Shown piece by piece: positions 28,108 through 36,137 of a DNA stretch of 64,000 bases. The stretch is from NCBI GenBank assembly GCA_036260255.1, contig DATAAF010000107.1, forward strand, positions 52,143 to 116,142, in the 5' to 3' direction. Origin of the DNA: DASZJY01 sp036260255 (GTDB lineage Bacteria; Actinomycetota; Acidimicrobiia; Acidimicrobiales; AC-14). Position 1 is the stretch's first letter, and every line of letters begins with the position of its first letter. The translations under genes were made by a program, and so were the position numbers. The notes under the pieces were generated by a model, which had not been told where the DNA came from, searched no databases, and worked only from the letters and a program-made list of their open reading frames with translations.

Positions 28108-28494
28108 GTGAGACGTTGGCTCGCGGCGCTGGTCGGGGCGGTGGCGCTGGTCGCCTCCGGCTGCGGTGACGACGACCCGCCGGTGGTCCTCGAGGGCAGG
28201 ACCAACGAGCACGGGACGGAGACGGCCGGCGACGCCCTCGAGGTGGGGGCCTACGACGCCTACTTCGAGCCGACGTACATCAAGGCGTCGGCGGGCCGGC
28301 AGTTCGCCATCGAGCTCCGCAACGAGGGGGGCGCGCGCCACACGTTCACCAGTCCCGGCCTGGGCGTCGACCTCGAGCTGGAGGCCGGGAGCCGCAGGAC
28401 GCTGACGGTCAAGGCTCCGTCGTCGGGGCACGCCCTCTTCTTCTGCCGGTTCCACCAGCTCCACGGGATGCAGGGCGCCGTCTTCGTCGGCTGA
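28108..28494 (+). CDS. Cupredoxin-like lipoprotein
   Basis: 128 residues from a GTG that lies 7 nt after TAGGGT, with no Shine-Dalgarno, so probably leaderless. Signal peptide with lipobox VASGC; mature chain carries the beta-barrel of a small blue copper protein. The ligand set is His in GGARHTFTSPG, then Cys, His and Met in FFCRFHQLHGMQG, as in amicyanin/plastocyanin-type sites. It would be anchored on the outside of the membrane and carry electrons or bind copper. Divergent from the carboxylate-amine ligase gene. Confidence 0.82.
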   Translation: MRRWLAALVGAVALVASGCGDDDPPVVLEGRTNEHGTETAGDALEVGAYDAYFEPTYIKASAGRQFAIELRNEGGARHTFTSPGLGVDLELEAGSRRTLTVKAPSSGHALFFCRFHQLHGMQGAVFVG

Positions 28495-28550
28495 CCTGGC
28501 GGCCGGCGGGCAGGCGGCGGCCCGCCCGTCCACCAATTAGGTTGAGGGCC

Positions 28551-29951
28551 GTGCCCCGCATCGAGATCGAGCTCACCAGCTCGCGCCCGGACGGCACCTG
28601 GACGTGGCGTGCGGCCGGCGCCCGCCAGCCCAAGGGCACCCTCGACGCGTCGTTGCTCTTCCCCGGGGCCAAGGTGGGCGACGTGGTGCGGGCCGACTGC
28701 GAGATCGACCTCGACGGCACACGGGTCACCGCCCTCTTCCCGCCGCGCGCCAAGCGCCCCGAGGCCGACCGCCTGGCGATCCTCGGCTCGGGGCGTCCCG
28801 ACCTCCCCGTGACCCAGGACGGGGGGCCGCCGGTCGAGCGTGAGCGTGGGCGTCGTGAGGGCGCCCGTCGCCCGGCCGGCGAGCGGCGCGACCGCCCCGA
28901 GCGCGACCGACCGGAGCGCGACCGCAAGGGACGCCGCCCCCGGCCCGAAGGACCCCGCGACCGCGCCGCCCCGGATCACCCCCCGGAACGACCCCCTCGC
29001 GAGCGGGGCCAGCGCGAGAGGGCACCGAGAGACCGCGCCGACCAGACCCGCCGCCCGCGTGGCGACGCGCCGGCGCCGGCGCCGGCGGCGCGGCCCCGGC
29101 CCAAGCGGCTCCAGCCGGGGCGCAAGCACCGGGAGGCGGTCCTCGAGTCGCTGCCCCCCGAGCAGCGCCCGGTCGCCGAGCAGGTGCTGCGCGGCGGCAT
29201 CCCGTCGGTGCGCCAGGCGGTCGAGGAGCAGAACGCCCGGGCGCGCGAGGAGGGCAAGCCCGAGGTCCGGGCCGACGCCCTGGTGGCCCTGGCCGAGACG
29301 CTGCTGCCCCGCCTGCGGGCGGCCGAGTGGCGGGACCGGGCCGAGGCGGCGGCGGGCGATGCCGACCACATCAGCCTGCGCGACCTGCGGGCGGTGGTGG
29401 CAGGCTCCGACGCGGCGGGCCGGGACGAGGAGTCCCGTGCTCTCGCCGCCAGCCTGCGGGAGGCCCTCGACCGCCGCCTGGGTGCCGAGCAGGAGGCATG
29501 GTTGGGCGAGATCCGCCAGTGCCTCGGCGACGGGCGGGTCGTGCGAGCCCTCCGGGTCAGCGGCCGCCCTCCCGACGCCGGCGTGCGCTTCCCGGCCGAC
29601 CTGGGCGACGAGCTCAGCCGGGCCGCGGGGGAGGCGATGACCCCCGAGACGACGGCCGAGCGCTGGGTGGCGCTCCTCGATGCGGTGGTCTCCTCCCCGG
29701 TCCGCCGTACGGTGGCGCCGCAGGGCCTGCCGGCCGACCGTGGCGAGGACCTCGAGCGGGCGCTGCGGCTGGCCGCCCCCCGCGTGCCGGCGATCGGGGC
29801 GCTGCTCGGAGGCCCCCGCCCGCCCGGCCCCCGACGCCCGCGCCCGCCCCGGCCCGACTCGACCCGGCCGCCCGGGCCGTCCGGCCCGAGCCGCCCCGCC
29901 CCGTCAGGCGATGACGGGGACGATCCCGTGCTCGTGAAGGAACTCGGCTAG
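28551..29951 (+). CDS. Basic low-complexity protein with two structured ends, unknown
   Basis: 466 residues from GTG 28551, 7 nt after TAGGTT (leaderless candidate). The first 80 residues form a compact all-beta segment (RIEIELTSSRPDGTWTWRAA...VRADCEIDLDGTRVTALFPP), perhaps OB-like. Residues about 95-185 are an Arg/Pro/Asp tract with RDRPERDRPERD repeats. About 185-420 is helical (SLPPEQRPVAEQVLRGGIPSVRQAVEEQN...). The C-terminus is Pro-rich. It resembles, in outline, RNA-binding regulators that combine a small barrel with an RG/RD-rich tail, but I know no family for it. Confidence 0.7.
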   Translation: MPRIEIELTSSRPDGTWTWRAAGARQPKGTLDASLLFPGAKVGDVVRADCEIDLDGTRVTALFPPRAKRPEADRLAILGSGRPDLPVTQDGGPPVERERGRREGARRPAGERRDRPERDRPERDRKGRRPRPEGPRDRAAPDHPPERPPRERGQRERAPRDRADQTRRPRGDAPAPAPAARPRPKRLQPGRKHREAVLESLPPEQRPVAEQVLRGGIPSVRQAVEEQNARAREEGKPEVRADALVALAETLLPRLRAAEWRDRAEAAAGDADHISLRDLRAVVAGSDAAGRDEESRALAASLREALDRRLGAEQEAWLGEIRQCLGDGRVVRALRVSGRPPDAGVRFPADLGDELSRAAGEAMTPETTAERWVALLDAVVSSPVRRTVAPQGLPADRGEDLERALRLAAPRVPAIGALLGGPRPPGPRRPRPPRPDSTRPPGPSGPSRPAPSGDDGDDPVLVKELG

Positions 29952-30305
29952 GCCGTCGGCCAGCCGTCGGTGAGCCACCTCGTCGAGGGGTACCCACTCG
30001 GCCTCGACCGCGTCGTCGCCCGGCCGCGGCTCCCGCGGCTCGAGGACGGTGACGGCGAAGTCCAGGATGACGTAGTGGTGGTCGGGGCCCATGCGCTCCA
30101 CCCAGCCGACCAGCTCGTCGCAGACCCCTTCGAGCCCCGTCTCCTCGGCCAGCTCCCGCAGGACCGCCTCGGCCAGCGTCTCCCCCGCCTCGACCCGACC
30201 ACCGGGGATCGACCACACCCCGGCGGCCGGCCCGCGGCCCCGGCGGATGAGCAGCAGCCTCTCCTCGGAGACGGCGATGGCGCCGACGCACACCTCCGGC
30301 CTCAT
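29904..30305 (-). CDS. Nudix hydrolase
   Basis: 133 residues. The Nudix box is complete: G-x5-E-x7-R-E-x2-E-E-x-G in GGRVEAGETLAEAVLREL followed by AEETGL. The protein is a single-domain pyrophosphohydrolase cutting a nucleoside diphosphate linked to another group; MutT- or ADP-ribose-type specificity cannot be decided. ATGA overlap with the upstream GNAT gene shows coupling. Its 3' end overlaps the convergent basic-protein gene by 48 bp. Confidence 0.9.
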   Translation of the reverse strand: MRPEVCVGAIAVSEERLLLIRRGRGPAAGVWSIPGGRVEAGETLAEAVLRELAEETGLEGVCDELVGWVERMGPDHHYVILDFAVTVLEPREPRPGDDAVEAEWVPLDEVAHRRLADGLAEFLHEHGIVPVIA

Positions 30306-30802
30306 GAGCTGTCGGTACCCGGGACCTCGCCTCCCTCAGCCAGGGAGTGGTGCATCACCAGCTTGCGGGCAGTGAACCCCGCCTCCTCGAAGAAGTTCTT
30401 GGTGAGACGGTGGCCGGGGAGGGCCATGGCGTCCATCCCGAAGCATCCCCGCTCGGTGCACCACGCCACCAGGTCGTCGATCATGGCCTCCCCCACCCCG
30501 ACCCCGCGCGCCTCCTCCTCGACGAAGATGTCGTCGACGACGCCCAACCGCGAACCGTTCCCGAGGTGCTCGATGTGGGCGACGGCGTACCCGACGACCA
30601 CCCCGTCCACGGTGCCGGCCACCAGGCGACCGTCGGGGTCGTCGAGGACCGCCTCGAGCCCCGCCTCGATGGGTTCGGTGCGGGCCTCCCTGACCCGCCA
30701 CACCTCGCCGCCGCGCATGGGCGCCAGCTCGGCGATGGCGGCGCGCGCCAGCTCGGCCAGCCGGGGCACGTCGGCCGCGGTCGCCGACCGGACCGCCTCC
30801 AT
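30302..30802 (-). CDS. GNAT-family N-acetyltransferase
   Basis: 166 residues. VVGYAVAHIE...LGVVDDIFVEEEARGVGVGEAMIDDLVAWC contains the acetyl-CoA pyrophosphate-binding loop (R-x-x-G-x-G/A, here ARGVGVGEAM), and NFFEEAGFTARKLVMHH is the usual end of the fold. The acceptor substrate is unknown. It is the first of a two-gene unit with the Nudix hydrolase, a common but functionally loose pairing. Confidence 0.87.
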   Translation of the reverse strand: MEAVRSATAADVPRLAELARAAIAELAPMRGGEVWRVREARTEPIEAGLEAVLDDPDGRLVAGTVDGVVVGYAVAHIEHLGNGSRLGVVDDIFVEEEARGVGVGEAMIDDLVAWCTERGCFGMDAMALPGHRLTKNFFEEAGFTARKLVMHHSLAEGGEVPGTDSS

Positions 30803-30835
30803 CAGGGCGCGGACCTCACCTCGGCCCGGCAGCCC

Positions 30836-31417
30836 TCACAACGCCGCCCTGAGCTGGGCCACCCTGTGGAGGATCGTCTTGCGGGCGCGCCCGGCCAGCT
30901 CGTAGTCCCGCACCGCCTCGAGCTCCTCGGCGGACAGGCCGGGAAGCCGCTGGACCACCTGGGACGCGGAGAGGGTGTCGTAGCCGGGGATCGAGAGCGT
31001 GGCGGGGTCGAGCGGCGGCGCTTCCGGATCGGCGGCCGCGGTGGACGCGGCGGGAGCATCGTCGGGCGCCGCGCCCTCGCCCTGCCCGCCGCCGGTGTCG
31101 TCGGCGGGCACGGGTGGGGTGGTCACGGGCGGCACGAGCCCGGCGCTGCGGGCCAGCGCCTCGGCCTGGTCGGTCAGCCGGCGCACGGCCTGGTCGGCCT
31201 GGCGGGTCCCCTCCTTGACGGCCAGGCGCCCGACCATGCCGGCGGCGACGAAGCGGGCCTCGAGCTGTCGCCGGCCCCGGTCGGCCAGCTCGGGGAGGAG
31301 GTCTCGGGCGGCGAGGGCCAGCCCGACCGGCCCGTACACCGCCAGGTCGAGCAGCCGGTCGAGCCCCGTCCGGCGTTCGGCCCCGGGCGGCGGCGCGGCG
31401 CCCTCAGACGCAGTCAC
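30836..31417 (-). CDS. Conserved actinobacterial protein of unknown function
   Basis: 193 residues. The N-terminal half (VYGPVGLALAARDLLPELADRGRRQL...) is helical and amphipathic and may associate with membrane. A low-complexity Pro/Ala/Asp linker follows, and the C-terminal 45 residues, IPGYDTLSASQVVQRLPGLSAEELEAVRDYE and beyond, form a small helical module that recurs at the end of many actinobacterial proteins. GTG start overlapping the end of the DUF4193 gene by 14 nt. Function unknown. Confidence 0.65.
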   Translation of the reverse strand: MTASEGAAPPPGAERRTGLDRLLDLAVYGPVGLALAARDLLPELADRGRRQLEARFVAAGMVGRLAVKEGTRQADQAVRRLTDQAEALARSAGLVPPVTTPPVPADDTGGGQGEGAAPDDAPAASTAAADPEAPPLDPATLSIPGYDTLSASQVVQRLPGLSAEELEAVRDYELAGRARKTILHRVAQLRAAL

Positions 31418-31880
31418 GGCAGAACATCCGGCTTTCGTCGGCCAGCTGGCTGGGGTGCTTCACGAGGAAGCACGACTGGCAGGTGAACTCGCCCGGGCGC
31501 TTGGCGAGGGCCCGGGTGGTCCCGTCGACCCGCTCCTCGGGGTCGGGCGCCTCTTCCTCCTCGTCGTCGTCTTCGGGGACGACCAGGCGGTCCTTGAGGA
31601 TGACGTCGAGACCCGCCTCCACGTCGTCGGGGTCGACCTCGTCGTCCTCGTCCTCGTCTTCGTCCTCGTCGTCGACGGTGGCGACGGCCTTGTCGTCCTC
31701 CTCCTCCTCCTCCTCCTCCTCGTCGACGACCACGGTGTCCTCGTCGAGGGTGTCGTCGAGGGTGTCGACCAGCTCGGCGTCGTCCTCGAGCACGTCCTCG
31801 TCGTCGAGGTCCTCGACCTCGTCGTCGAGCTCGTCGGGCTCCTCGAGCTCGTCGAGGGTGGCGTCCTCTTCGTCGGCCAT
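31404..31880 (-). CDS. DUF4193 protein with very acidic N-terminal tract
   Basis: 158 residues from ATG 31880, preceded by GAAGGA. The C-terminal 30 residues, EFTCQSCFLVKHPSQLADES and CRDCV, are the DUF4193 zinc-ribbon with two CxxC pairs. The first 110 residues are almost entirely Asp/Glu with Val/Leu, including nine consecutive Glu-rich positions, far longer and more acidic than the usual 60-70 residue leader of this family. A -10-like TATGCT lies about 35 nt upstream. DUF4193 has no assigned function; the zinc ribbon suggests nucleic-acid or RNA-polymerase contact. Confidence 0.8.
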   Translation of the reverse strand: MADEEDATLDELEEPDELDDEVEDLDDEDVLEDDAELVDTLDDTLDEDTVVVDEEEEEEEEDDKAVATVDDEDEDEDEDDEVDPDDVEAGLDVILKDRLVVPEDDDEEEEAPDPEERVDGTTRALAKRPGEFTCQSCFLVKHPSQLADESRMFCRDCV

Positions 31881-32297
31881 GCGCTGCGTCCTTCGCGCCG
31901 GGGCGTCCGGGGCCGGGAGCATAGACGACCTCGGGCCCCTAGCTGAGGGGCCGCCGAGCCGAGATCCAGGGGACCGTTGGTGCCGTTCGGTGGCCTGCCC
32001 CCGGCGGCCGCGTCCGGCCGGCGAGGGAGGTTATTGGAACGTTCTCTACTTGGTCCCCCGAATCCCGTGCTGCCCTTCGACCGCCCCCTCGGCGCCGCCG
32101 CCCGGGGCCGGCGCCGAGGCCCACGACCAGGGGTCTGGGCGTCTCGGACCCGGTGAGCATGCTCAGTCGGCCCACCCCTGTCAAGCCGTCGGAGCGTCTC
32201 CAACAACCCCTCTGACCAGCCACTTCGCGAGTTCCCGCTGGTCAGGGGACTCGAAAAATCGAACCTCAAGCTTTCGTTGAGGGTTGTGGCCGGCGCG
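31881..32297. other. 417-bp non-coding region with several strong inverted repeats
   Basis: No gene is supported. It holds GGCCCC-TAGCTGA-GGGGCC (31934-31953 region), a perfect 10-bp inverted repeat CCTCGGCGCC / GGCGCCGAGG (32087-32096 and 32110-32119), the 12-bp palindrome TGAGCATGCTCA (32154-32165), and a stem pairing TGACCAGC (32213-32220) with GCTGGTCA (32237-32244), extended by CCCC/GGGG. The last lies about 50 nt past the stop of the ThyX-like gene and may be its terminator. The other hairpins could belong to an untranslated leader or a small RNA. Confidence 0.5.
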
Positions 32298-33902
32298 CTA
32301 CTTCGCGGCCAGCCGCCGGGCCTCGGCGCGGCGCTCGCCGGCGAGGCGCTCGAGCCCGGTGGGGCGATGGTCGACGAAGCTCATCATCGCCGCGACCAGT
32401 CGGTGGCCGGCCTGCTCGGCGATCAGGTTGTGCATCTGCTGGGCCACCTGGCGGTAGGACGGGTGCCCCGCCGGCCCCGACCGCAGCTCGACGAGGTGCA
32501 TGGCCTCCCTGGCGTTCATCTCGATCGAGTAGCGGATGCGGTAGGCCAGGGCCACGGCATAGGGGGCGTGGGTGGGGAAGTCGGGGGCGAGGGCGTCGTG
32601 GAGCGCGGCCGAGCGCTCCATGGCCTCCTCGAAGCGGGCGGCGCCGCCGGCGTCGACCACGTCGGGGGGCAGCACGTAGCCGTGCGACGTCCCCAGCGGC
32701 TGCCACTGGATGGTCAGCATCCGGTGGCGCTGCAGGTCGCGGAACGCCCCGTAGTCGGTGAGGACGTCGAAGCGATAGGTCAGTCGCTCCAGGGCCCGGC
32801 CCGGCTTGTGCCGGCGGTTGGTGCGCTCCCCCACGTACGCCCGCACCACCGCCTCCCGCTCGGCCGAAGAGAGGACCCGTACCCGCGCCAGGACCTGGTC
32901 GTCGGGGAGGTCCACGTAGGGATAGAGCATGGCCGCCAGCAGCTTGTCCTCGGCGTCGGGGTCGAAGTCGACGAGGGTGACGGCGGGCCGGGGCTCGGCG
33001 GCGGTTCCCGCGAACAGGGTGGCGGCCACCCGGGCGGTGGCCTCCGACGTCTCCTGGAGGTAGCGGGACCAGGCCCCGCCCCGGTCGGGCCGGTCCACCC
33101 GGGAGAGGAACGACGGGATGACCTTGCGCAGCTCGGTGAGCATGAGCTCGGCGTAGGACCGGGCCTCGGGCAGTGCCGACGCCCGCATGCGCAGGAGCAG
33201 GGCCTCGTACCCCTGCCCGGTGCCGTAGACCCCGACGTTGGACAGCGACGCCGCCGGGAGCAGACCCCGCAGGCTGTCGAACGCCTTGGCCCGGATCGAC
33301 TGGCGGTAGACGAAGTCGGAGTCGGCCGGGTCTTTGGGGTGGAGGCGCCGGAAGTACTCCTGGCACACCGGCACGAGCTCGGCGTAGGCGTCGAAGAGGC
33401 GGTCGAGGTCGGCGACGTAGCGGGTGCCCAGGGGGGAGGCGAGGACGTCGGGAGGGCGGTGGTAGCGGTACCGCCCGCCCAGGCGGGTGTCGTAGGCCAC
33501 GTAGCGGGTCGATTGCTCCAGGTAGGCCATGAGCCGGCCCCACTCGAGGACCTTGGTGAGGAGGTTGGAGGCCTGCTCGCAGGCGAGGTGCACGCCGCCC
33601 AGCTGGGCCACCGAGTCGTCGCCGTACTCGTAGAACACCCGGTCGTAGAGCTCCTCGGCCCGCCGCACGCCGACGGTGGCGTCGACCCCGGCGTCGCCGG
33701 CGGTGTCGAGCTCGCCCACGAACTCGTCGAGGAACAGGCGGCGCAGGCTCTTGGGCGACCGCGAGTACCGGGCGAACAGGGCGCCCTTCACCACCTCGGG
33801 CAGGTTGACAAGGGCGAACACCGGGCCGTCGAGGTTGGTGAAGTACCGCCGGAGGACGTCGGCCTCCTCGGCCGTCCACTCCTCGGCGACGTAGGGATGC
33901 AT
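32298..33902 (-). CDS. Double-domain ThyX-like protein with degenerate signatures
   Basis: 534 residues, about twice the length of FAD-dependent thymidylate synthase ThyX. The first half keeps YEYGDDSVAQLG and LEWGRLMAYLEQSTRYVAYD, matching the ThyX GHxS and QSxRY regions but without the RHR of RHRx7S. The second half keeps DLQRHRMLTIQWQPLGTSHGY, with RHR but not the following S-x-R-Y. Known ThyX uses both parts of the motif to bind dUMP and FAD, so each half lacks something, and the active site may be composite, altered or lost. ATG start at 33902, 12 nt after the amidohydrolase gene end. Confidence 0.7.
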   Translation of the reverse strand: MHPYVAEEWTAEEADVLRRYFTNLDGPVFALVNLPEVVKGALFARYSRSPKSLRRLFLDEFVGELDTAGDAGVDATVGVRRAEELYDRVFYEYGDDSVAQLGGVHLACEQASNLLTKVLEWGRLMAYLEQSTRYVAYDTRLGGRYRYHRPPDVLASPLGTRYVADLDRLFDAYAELVPVCQEYFRRLHPKDPADSDFVYRQSIRAKAFDSLRGLLPAASLSNVGVYGTGQGYEALLLRMRASALPEARSYAELMLTELRKVIPSFLSRVDRPDRGGAWSRYLQETSEATARVAATLFAGTAAEPRPAVTLVDFDPDAEDKLLAAMLYPYVDLPDDQVLARVRVLSSAEREAVVRAYVGERTNRRHKPGRALERLTYRFDVLTDYGAFRDLQRHRMLTIQWQPLGTSHGYVLPPDVVDAGGAARFEEAMERSAALHDALAPDFPTHAPYAVALAYRIRYSIEMNAREAMHLVELRSGPAGHPSYRQVAQQMHNLIAEQAGHRLVAAMMSFVDHRPTGLERLAGERRAEARRLAAK

Positions 33903-33914
33903 GGAGTCGGAAGA

Positions 33915-35111
33915 CTAGGGGGCGGGGTCGAAGGCGGCGCGGATCTCGCCGAGGGCCTCGGGCCGCAGCCAGAGGTCGACGACGGTCATGGCCATGGCCT
34001 TGGCCCCGTCCAGGGCGGCCCGGTCGCCTTGGGCCGAGGAGGCGCAGGCGGCGAACTCCTCCGAGTGCAGCGACACCTCGGGCGGCGAGGCGGCGAGCAT
34101 GGGGTGGATGGAGGGGACGAGGTAACTGACGTTCCCCATGTCGGTGCTGGCGGTGACCCGTCGATCGGCCGCCGGCTCCTCGAGCGGCCGGCCGAGGGCG
34201 GCGCTGTTGGCCCGGTAGAGCTCGATCAGGGGCCGGTTGGTGCGCAGGTCGGAGTACTCGGGCGCCACCGGCTCCCAGGTCATCCGGCACCCCGCCGCCG
34301 CCGCCCCCGCCTCGAGGCAGGCCAGCACCCGCTGCTTGAGCGGTTGGAGCGTCGCCAAGGTGTCCGAGCGGACGTACCACTCGGCGACGGTGTGGTCGGG
34401 GACGATGTTGGGCTTGTCCCCGCCCTCGACGAAGACGCCGTGCACCCGCTCGGTCGGGCGGATGTGCTGGCGTAGGGCGGCCACCGCGTTGTAGCCGAGC
34501 ACGGCGGCGTCCAGGGCGTTGCGGCCGTGCTCCGGGTCGGCGGCGGCGTGGGCGCCCCGCCCGTGGTACTCGACCCGCAGGCTGGCCACCGCGATGGCGC
34601 TCGGCTCGGTGAGGTCGAGCCCCGCGGGGTGGACCATCATCGCCGCGTCCACGCCCTCGAAGGCGCCGTGGTCGGCCATGATCGCCTTCCCGCCGCCCCC
34701 CTCCTCGGCCGGCGTGCCCAGCACGACCAGCCGCCCGCCGGCCTCGTCGGCGAGGGCGGCGGCGGCCAGGCCGGCGCCCAGCCCGGCGGCGGCGATCAGG
34801 TTGTGGCCGCAGCCATGGCCGATGCCGGGGAGGGCGTCGTACTCGCACAGCACGGCGACGGCGGGATCGCCGCCGTCCGCCCCCGCCCTCGCCGCCACCG
34901 CCGTCTCCAGCCCGTAGGCGCCCCGCTCGACCTCCAGGCCGGCGGCGGCCAGGGCGTCGGCGAGCAGCCCGGCGGCGTGGCGTTCCTCGAACAGCAGCTC
35001 GGGCCGGTCGTGGATGCGGTGGGAGACGTCGAGCAGCAGCTCGGCGCGCGCCTCGACCTCCTCGACCACCCGCCGCTTGGCCGTCTCCAGGTCCAGCTCG
35101 GGCCGGGTCAC
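33915..35111 (-). CDS. M20-family amidohydrolase (AbgB/IAA-amide hydrolase-like)
   Basis: 398 residues, GTG start. The metal-site motifs are in order: GHGCGHN, TPAEEGGGGKA, and HSEEFA near the end; the dimerisation lid carries GRGAHAAADPEHGRNALDA. STDMGNVSYLVPSIH is typical of the aminobenzoyl-glutamate/amidohydrolase branch of M20D. It would release an amino acid from an N-acyl or amide conjugate, probably in the cytoplasm because there is no signal peptide. Located upstream of the ThyX-like gene, 12 nt apart, so co-transcribed. Confidence 0.88.
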   Translation of the reverse strand: MTRPELDLETAKRRVVEEVEARAELLLDVSHRIHDRPELLFEERHAAGLLADALAAAGLEVERGAYGLETAVAARAGADGGDPAVAVLCEYDALPGIGHGCGHNLIAAAGLGAGLAAAALADEAGGRLVVLGTPAEEGGGGKAIMADHGAFEGVDAAMMVHPAGLDLTEPSAIAVASLRVEYHGRGAHAAADPEHGRNALDAAVLGYNAVAALRQHIRPTERVHGVFVEGGDKPNIVPDHTVAEWYVRSDTLATLQPLKQRVLACLEAGAAAAGCRMTWEPVAPEYSDLRTNRPLIELYRANSAALGRPLEEPAADRRVTASTDMGNVSYLVPSIHPMLAASPPEVSLHSEEFAACASSAQGDRAALDGAKAMAMTVVDLWLRPEALGEIRAAFDPAP

Positions 35112-35180
35112 CGGCCCGAGGTTAGAGCGGGCGGCTACCGCCGGTGGCCGCTCCCCTCGCCCCAGGCGACCTCGTCGGCT

Positions 35181-35276
35181 GCCGGCCGAAAAGAACGGCG
35201 GAGGGTGGTTCGGCTTCGCCGGTCGCCCGGAGCACCTCAGAACCCGCCGAGCAACCTCTGGTTGCGAGCAGAACCG
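35181..35276 (-). repeat. 3'-adjacent two-hairpin repeat, copy 2
   Basis: On the minus strand it begins 11 nt after the TAG of csbD: hairpin B GCAACC-AGA-GGTTGC (35265-35251), TCGGCGGGTTCTGAGGTGCT, the hairpin A region (35228-35203; centred on CCGGC-GAA-GCCG) and CCTCCGCCGTTCTTTTCGG. The order and spacing are those of copies 1 and 3, with differences mostly in loops and the link. It sits between csbD and the amidohydrolase gene, both on the minus strand. Confidence 0.7.
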
Positions 35277-35435
35277 CTACTTCCCCTTGATCTTCTCGGA
35301 GATCTTGTCGACGAACTCCTTGACCTTGCCGGTCCCCTTGTCGACCTTGCCTTCCCGCTGCAGCTCCTCGTCATCGGTCAGGTCGCCGGCGGCCTCCTTG
35401 AAGCGACCCTTGGCCTCGTCCATCTCGCCAGCCAT
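35277..35435 (-). CDS. CsbD-like stress protein
   Basis: 52 residues with GAGAGGAG 6 nt upstream of the ATG. MAGEMDEAKGRFKEAAGDLTDD and KVDKGTGKVKEFVDKISEKIK show the CsbD pattern of charged helices with repeated GK-x-KE units. CsbD proteins are small, abundant, poorly understood general-stress proteins. The length is on the short side (usual 55-70) because the last helix is truncated. The repeat element follows directly. Confidence 0.85.
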   Translation of the reverse strand: MAGEMDEAKGRFKEAAGDLTDDEELQREGKVDKGTGKVKEFVDKISEKIKGK

Positions 35436-35515
35436 GGCGTTCTCCTCTCGTGTGTCCGTCCGGGGAAGGGTTCCCTCGCCGGGAGCGGCCAAAACGGGTC
35501 GTGGACTCTCCGTGG

Positions 35516-36136
35516 TCAGACGACCACTTGGACGGCGTCGGGCTCGACCCGGACGGCCACGCTCCTCGCCGTCCCGACGGCGACGCCGTCGAGGCGGACG
35601 GTCAGGGGTCGCTCCAGCTCCACCGTGACCGCCGGGGCCCGGCGCTCGGTGATCCCGGGATGGGGCAGGTGGGCGCCGTGGCGCAGGCGGGCCCGGACGG
35701 GGAGCAGCTGGCCCGGTCGCAGCCGGACGTCGTAGGTGTCGACCAGGCCGTCGTTGGGGTGGGCCCGCGGCCCCAGGTTCCACTCCCCGAGGAACTGGGC
35801 GTTCATGGCGACGAAGGCGCGCGTCCACAGGCGCGAGCGGGCCACGAGGTGGGCGACGAAGAGGCGCATCCGCCCGTCGAGGAGGACCTCGCCCAGGTCC
35901 ACCGGGAAGGAGACACCTCCCTCCGTCCGGAGGCGCTCCTCACCCCGGGGGCCCTGGCGCCCACCACCGAGGGTGCGGCACAGGTCGCCGCCGAGCAGCC
36001 CGAGCGTGGGCAGTGGCCGCTTGTCCCGGCGGGCCCCCTCCACCGCCTCCCGGGCCTCGGCGTCGGAGCGGACCACGACGGCGTCGTCGGGCAGGGGCCC
36101 GGGCGCGCCGTAGGGCGAGCCCTTGGCGATGGGCAC
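35516..36136 (-). CDS. Diacylglycerol-kinase-like protein
   Basis: 206 residues from GTG 36136, 1 nt after the helicase stop. LGLLGGDLCRTLGG stands where the GGDGT nucleotide loop of the DAGK/YegS fold is expected, but the final GT is changed. The C-terminal half, DGLVDTYDVRLRPGQLLPVRARLRHGAHL and VRLDGVAVGTARSVAVRVEPDAVQVVV, is the typical beta-sandwich end of this family. The N-terminal part is shorter than usual (family about 290 residues). It may be a lipid kinase with a divergent nucleotide loop, or a binding protein. Confidence 0.6.
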   Translation of the reverse strand: MPIAKGSPYGAPGPLPDDAVVVRSDAEAREAVEGARRDKRPLPTLGLLGGDLCRTLGGGRQGPRGEERLRTEGGVSFPVDLGEVLLDGRMRLFVAHLVARSRLWTRAFVAMNAQFLGEWNLGPRAHPNDGLVDTYDVRLRPGQLLPVRARLRHGAHLPHPGITERRAPAVTVELERPLTVRLDGVAVGTARSVAVRVEPDAVQVVV

Positions 36137-36137
36137 C

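Noticed and set aside
31483..31900. Serine-repeat protein on the plus strand
   Set aside because: Complement of the Asp/Glu codons of the DUF4193 leader; no ribosome binding site.
32207..32290. tRNA- or tmRNA-like element suggested by GGTTCGA on the minus strand
   Set aside because: No acceptor stem, anticodon arm or tag frame could be built around it; the strong stem is better explained as a terminator-type hairpin.
32277..34475. Long plus-strand frame (732 codons) across the ThyX-like and amidohydrolase genes
   Set aside because: Antisense to two genes with clear family signatures; Gly/Val/His-rich composition typical of a shadow frame.
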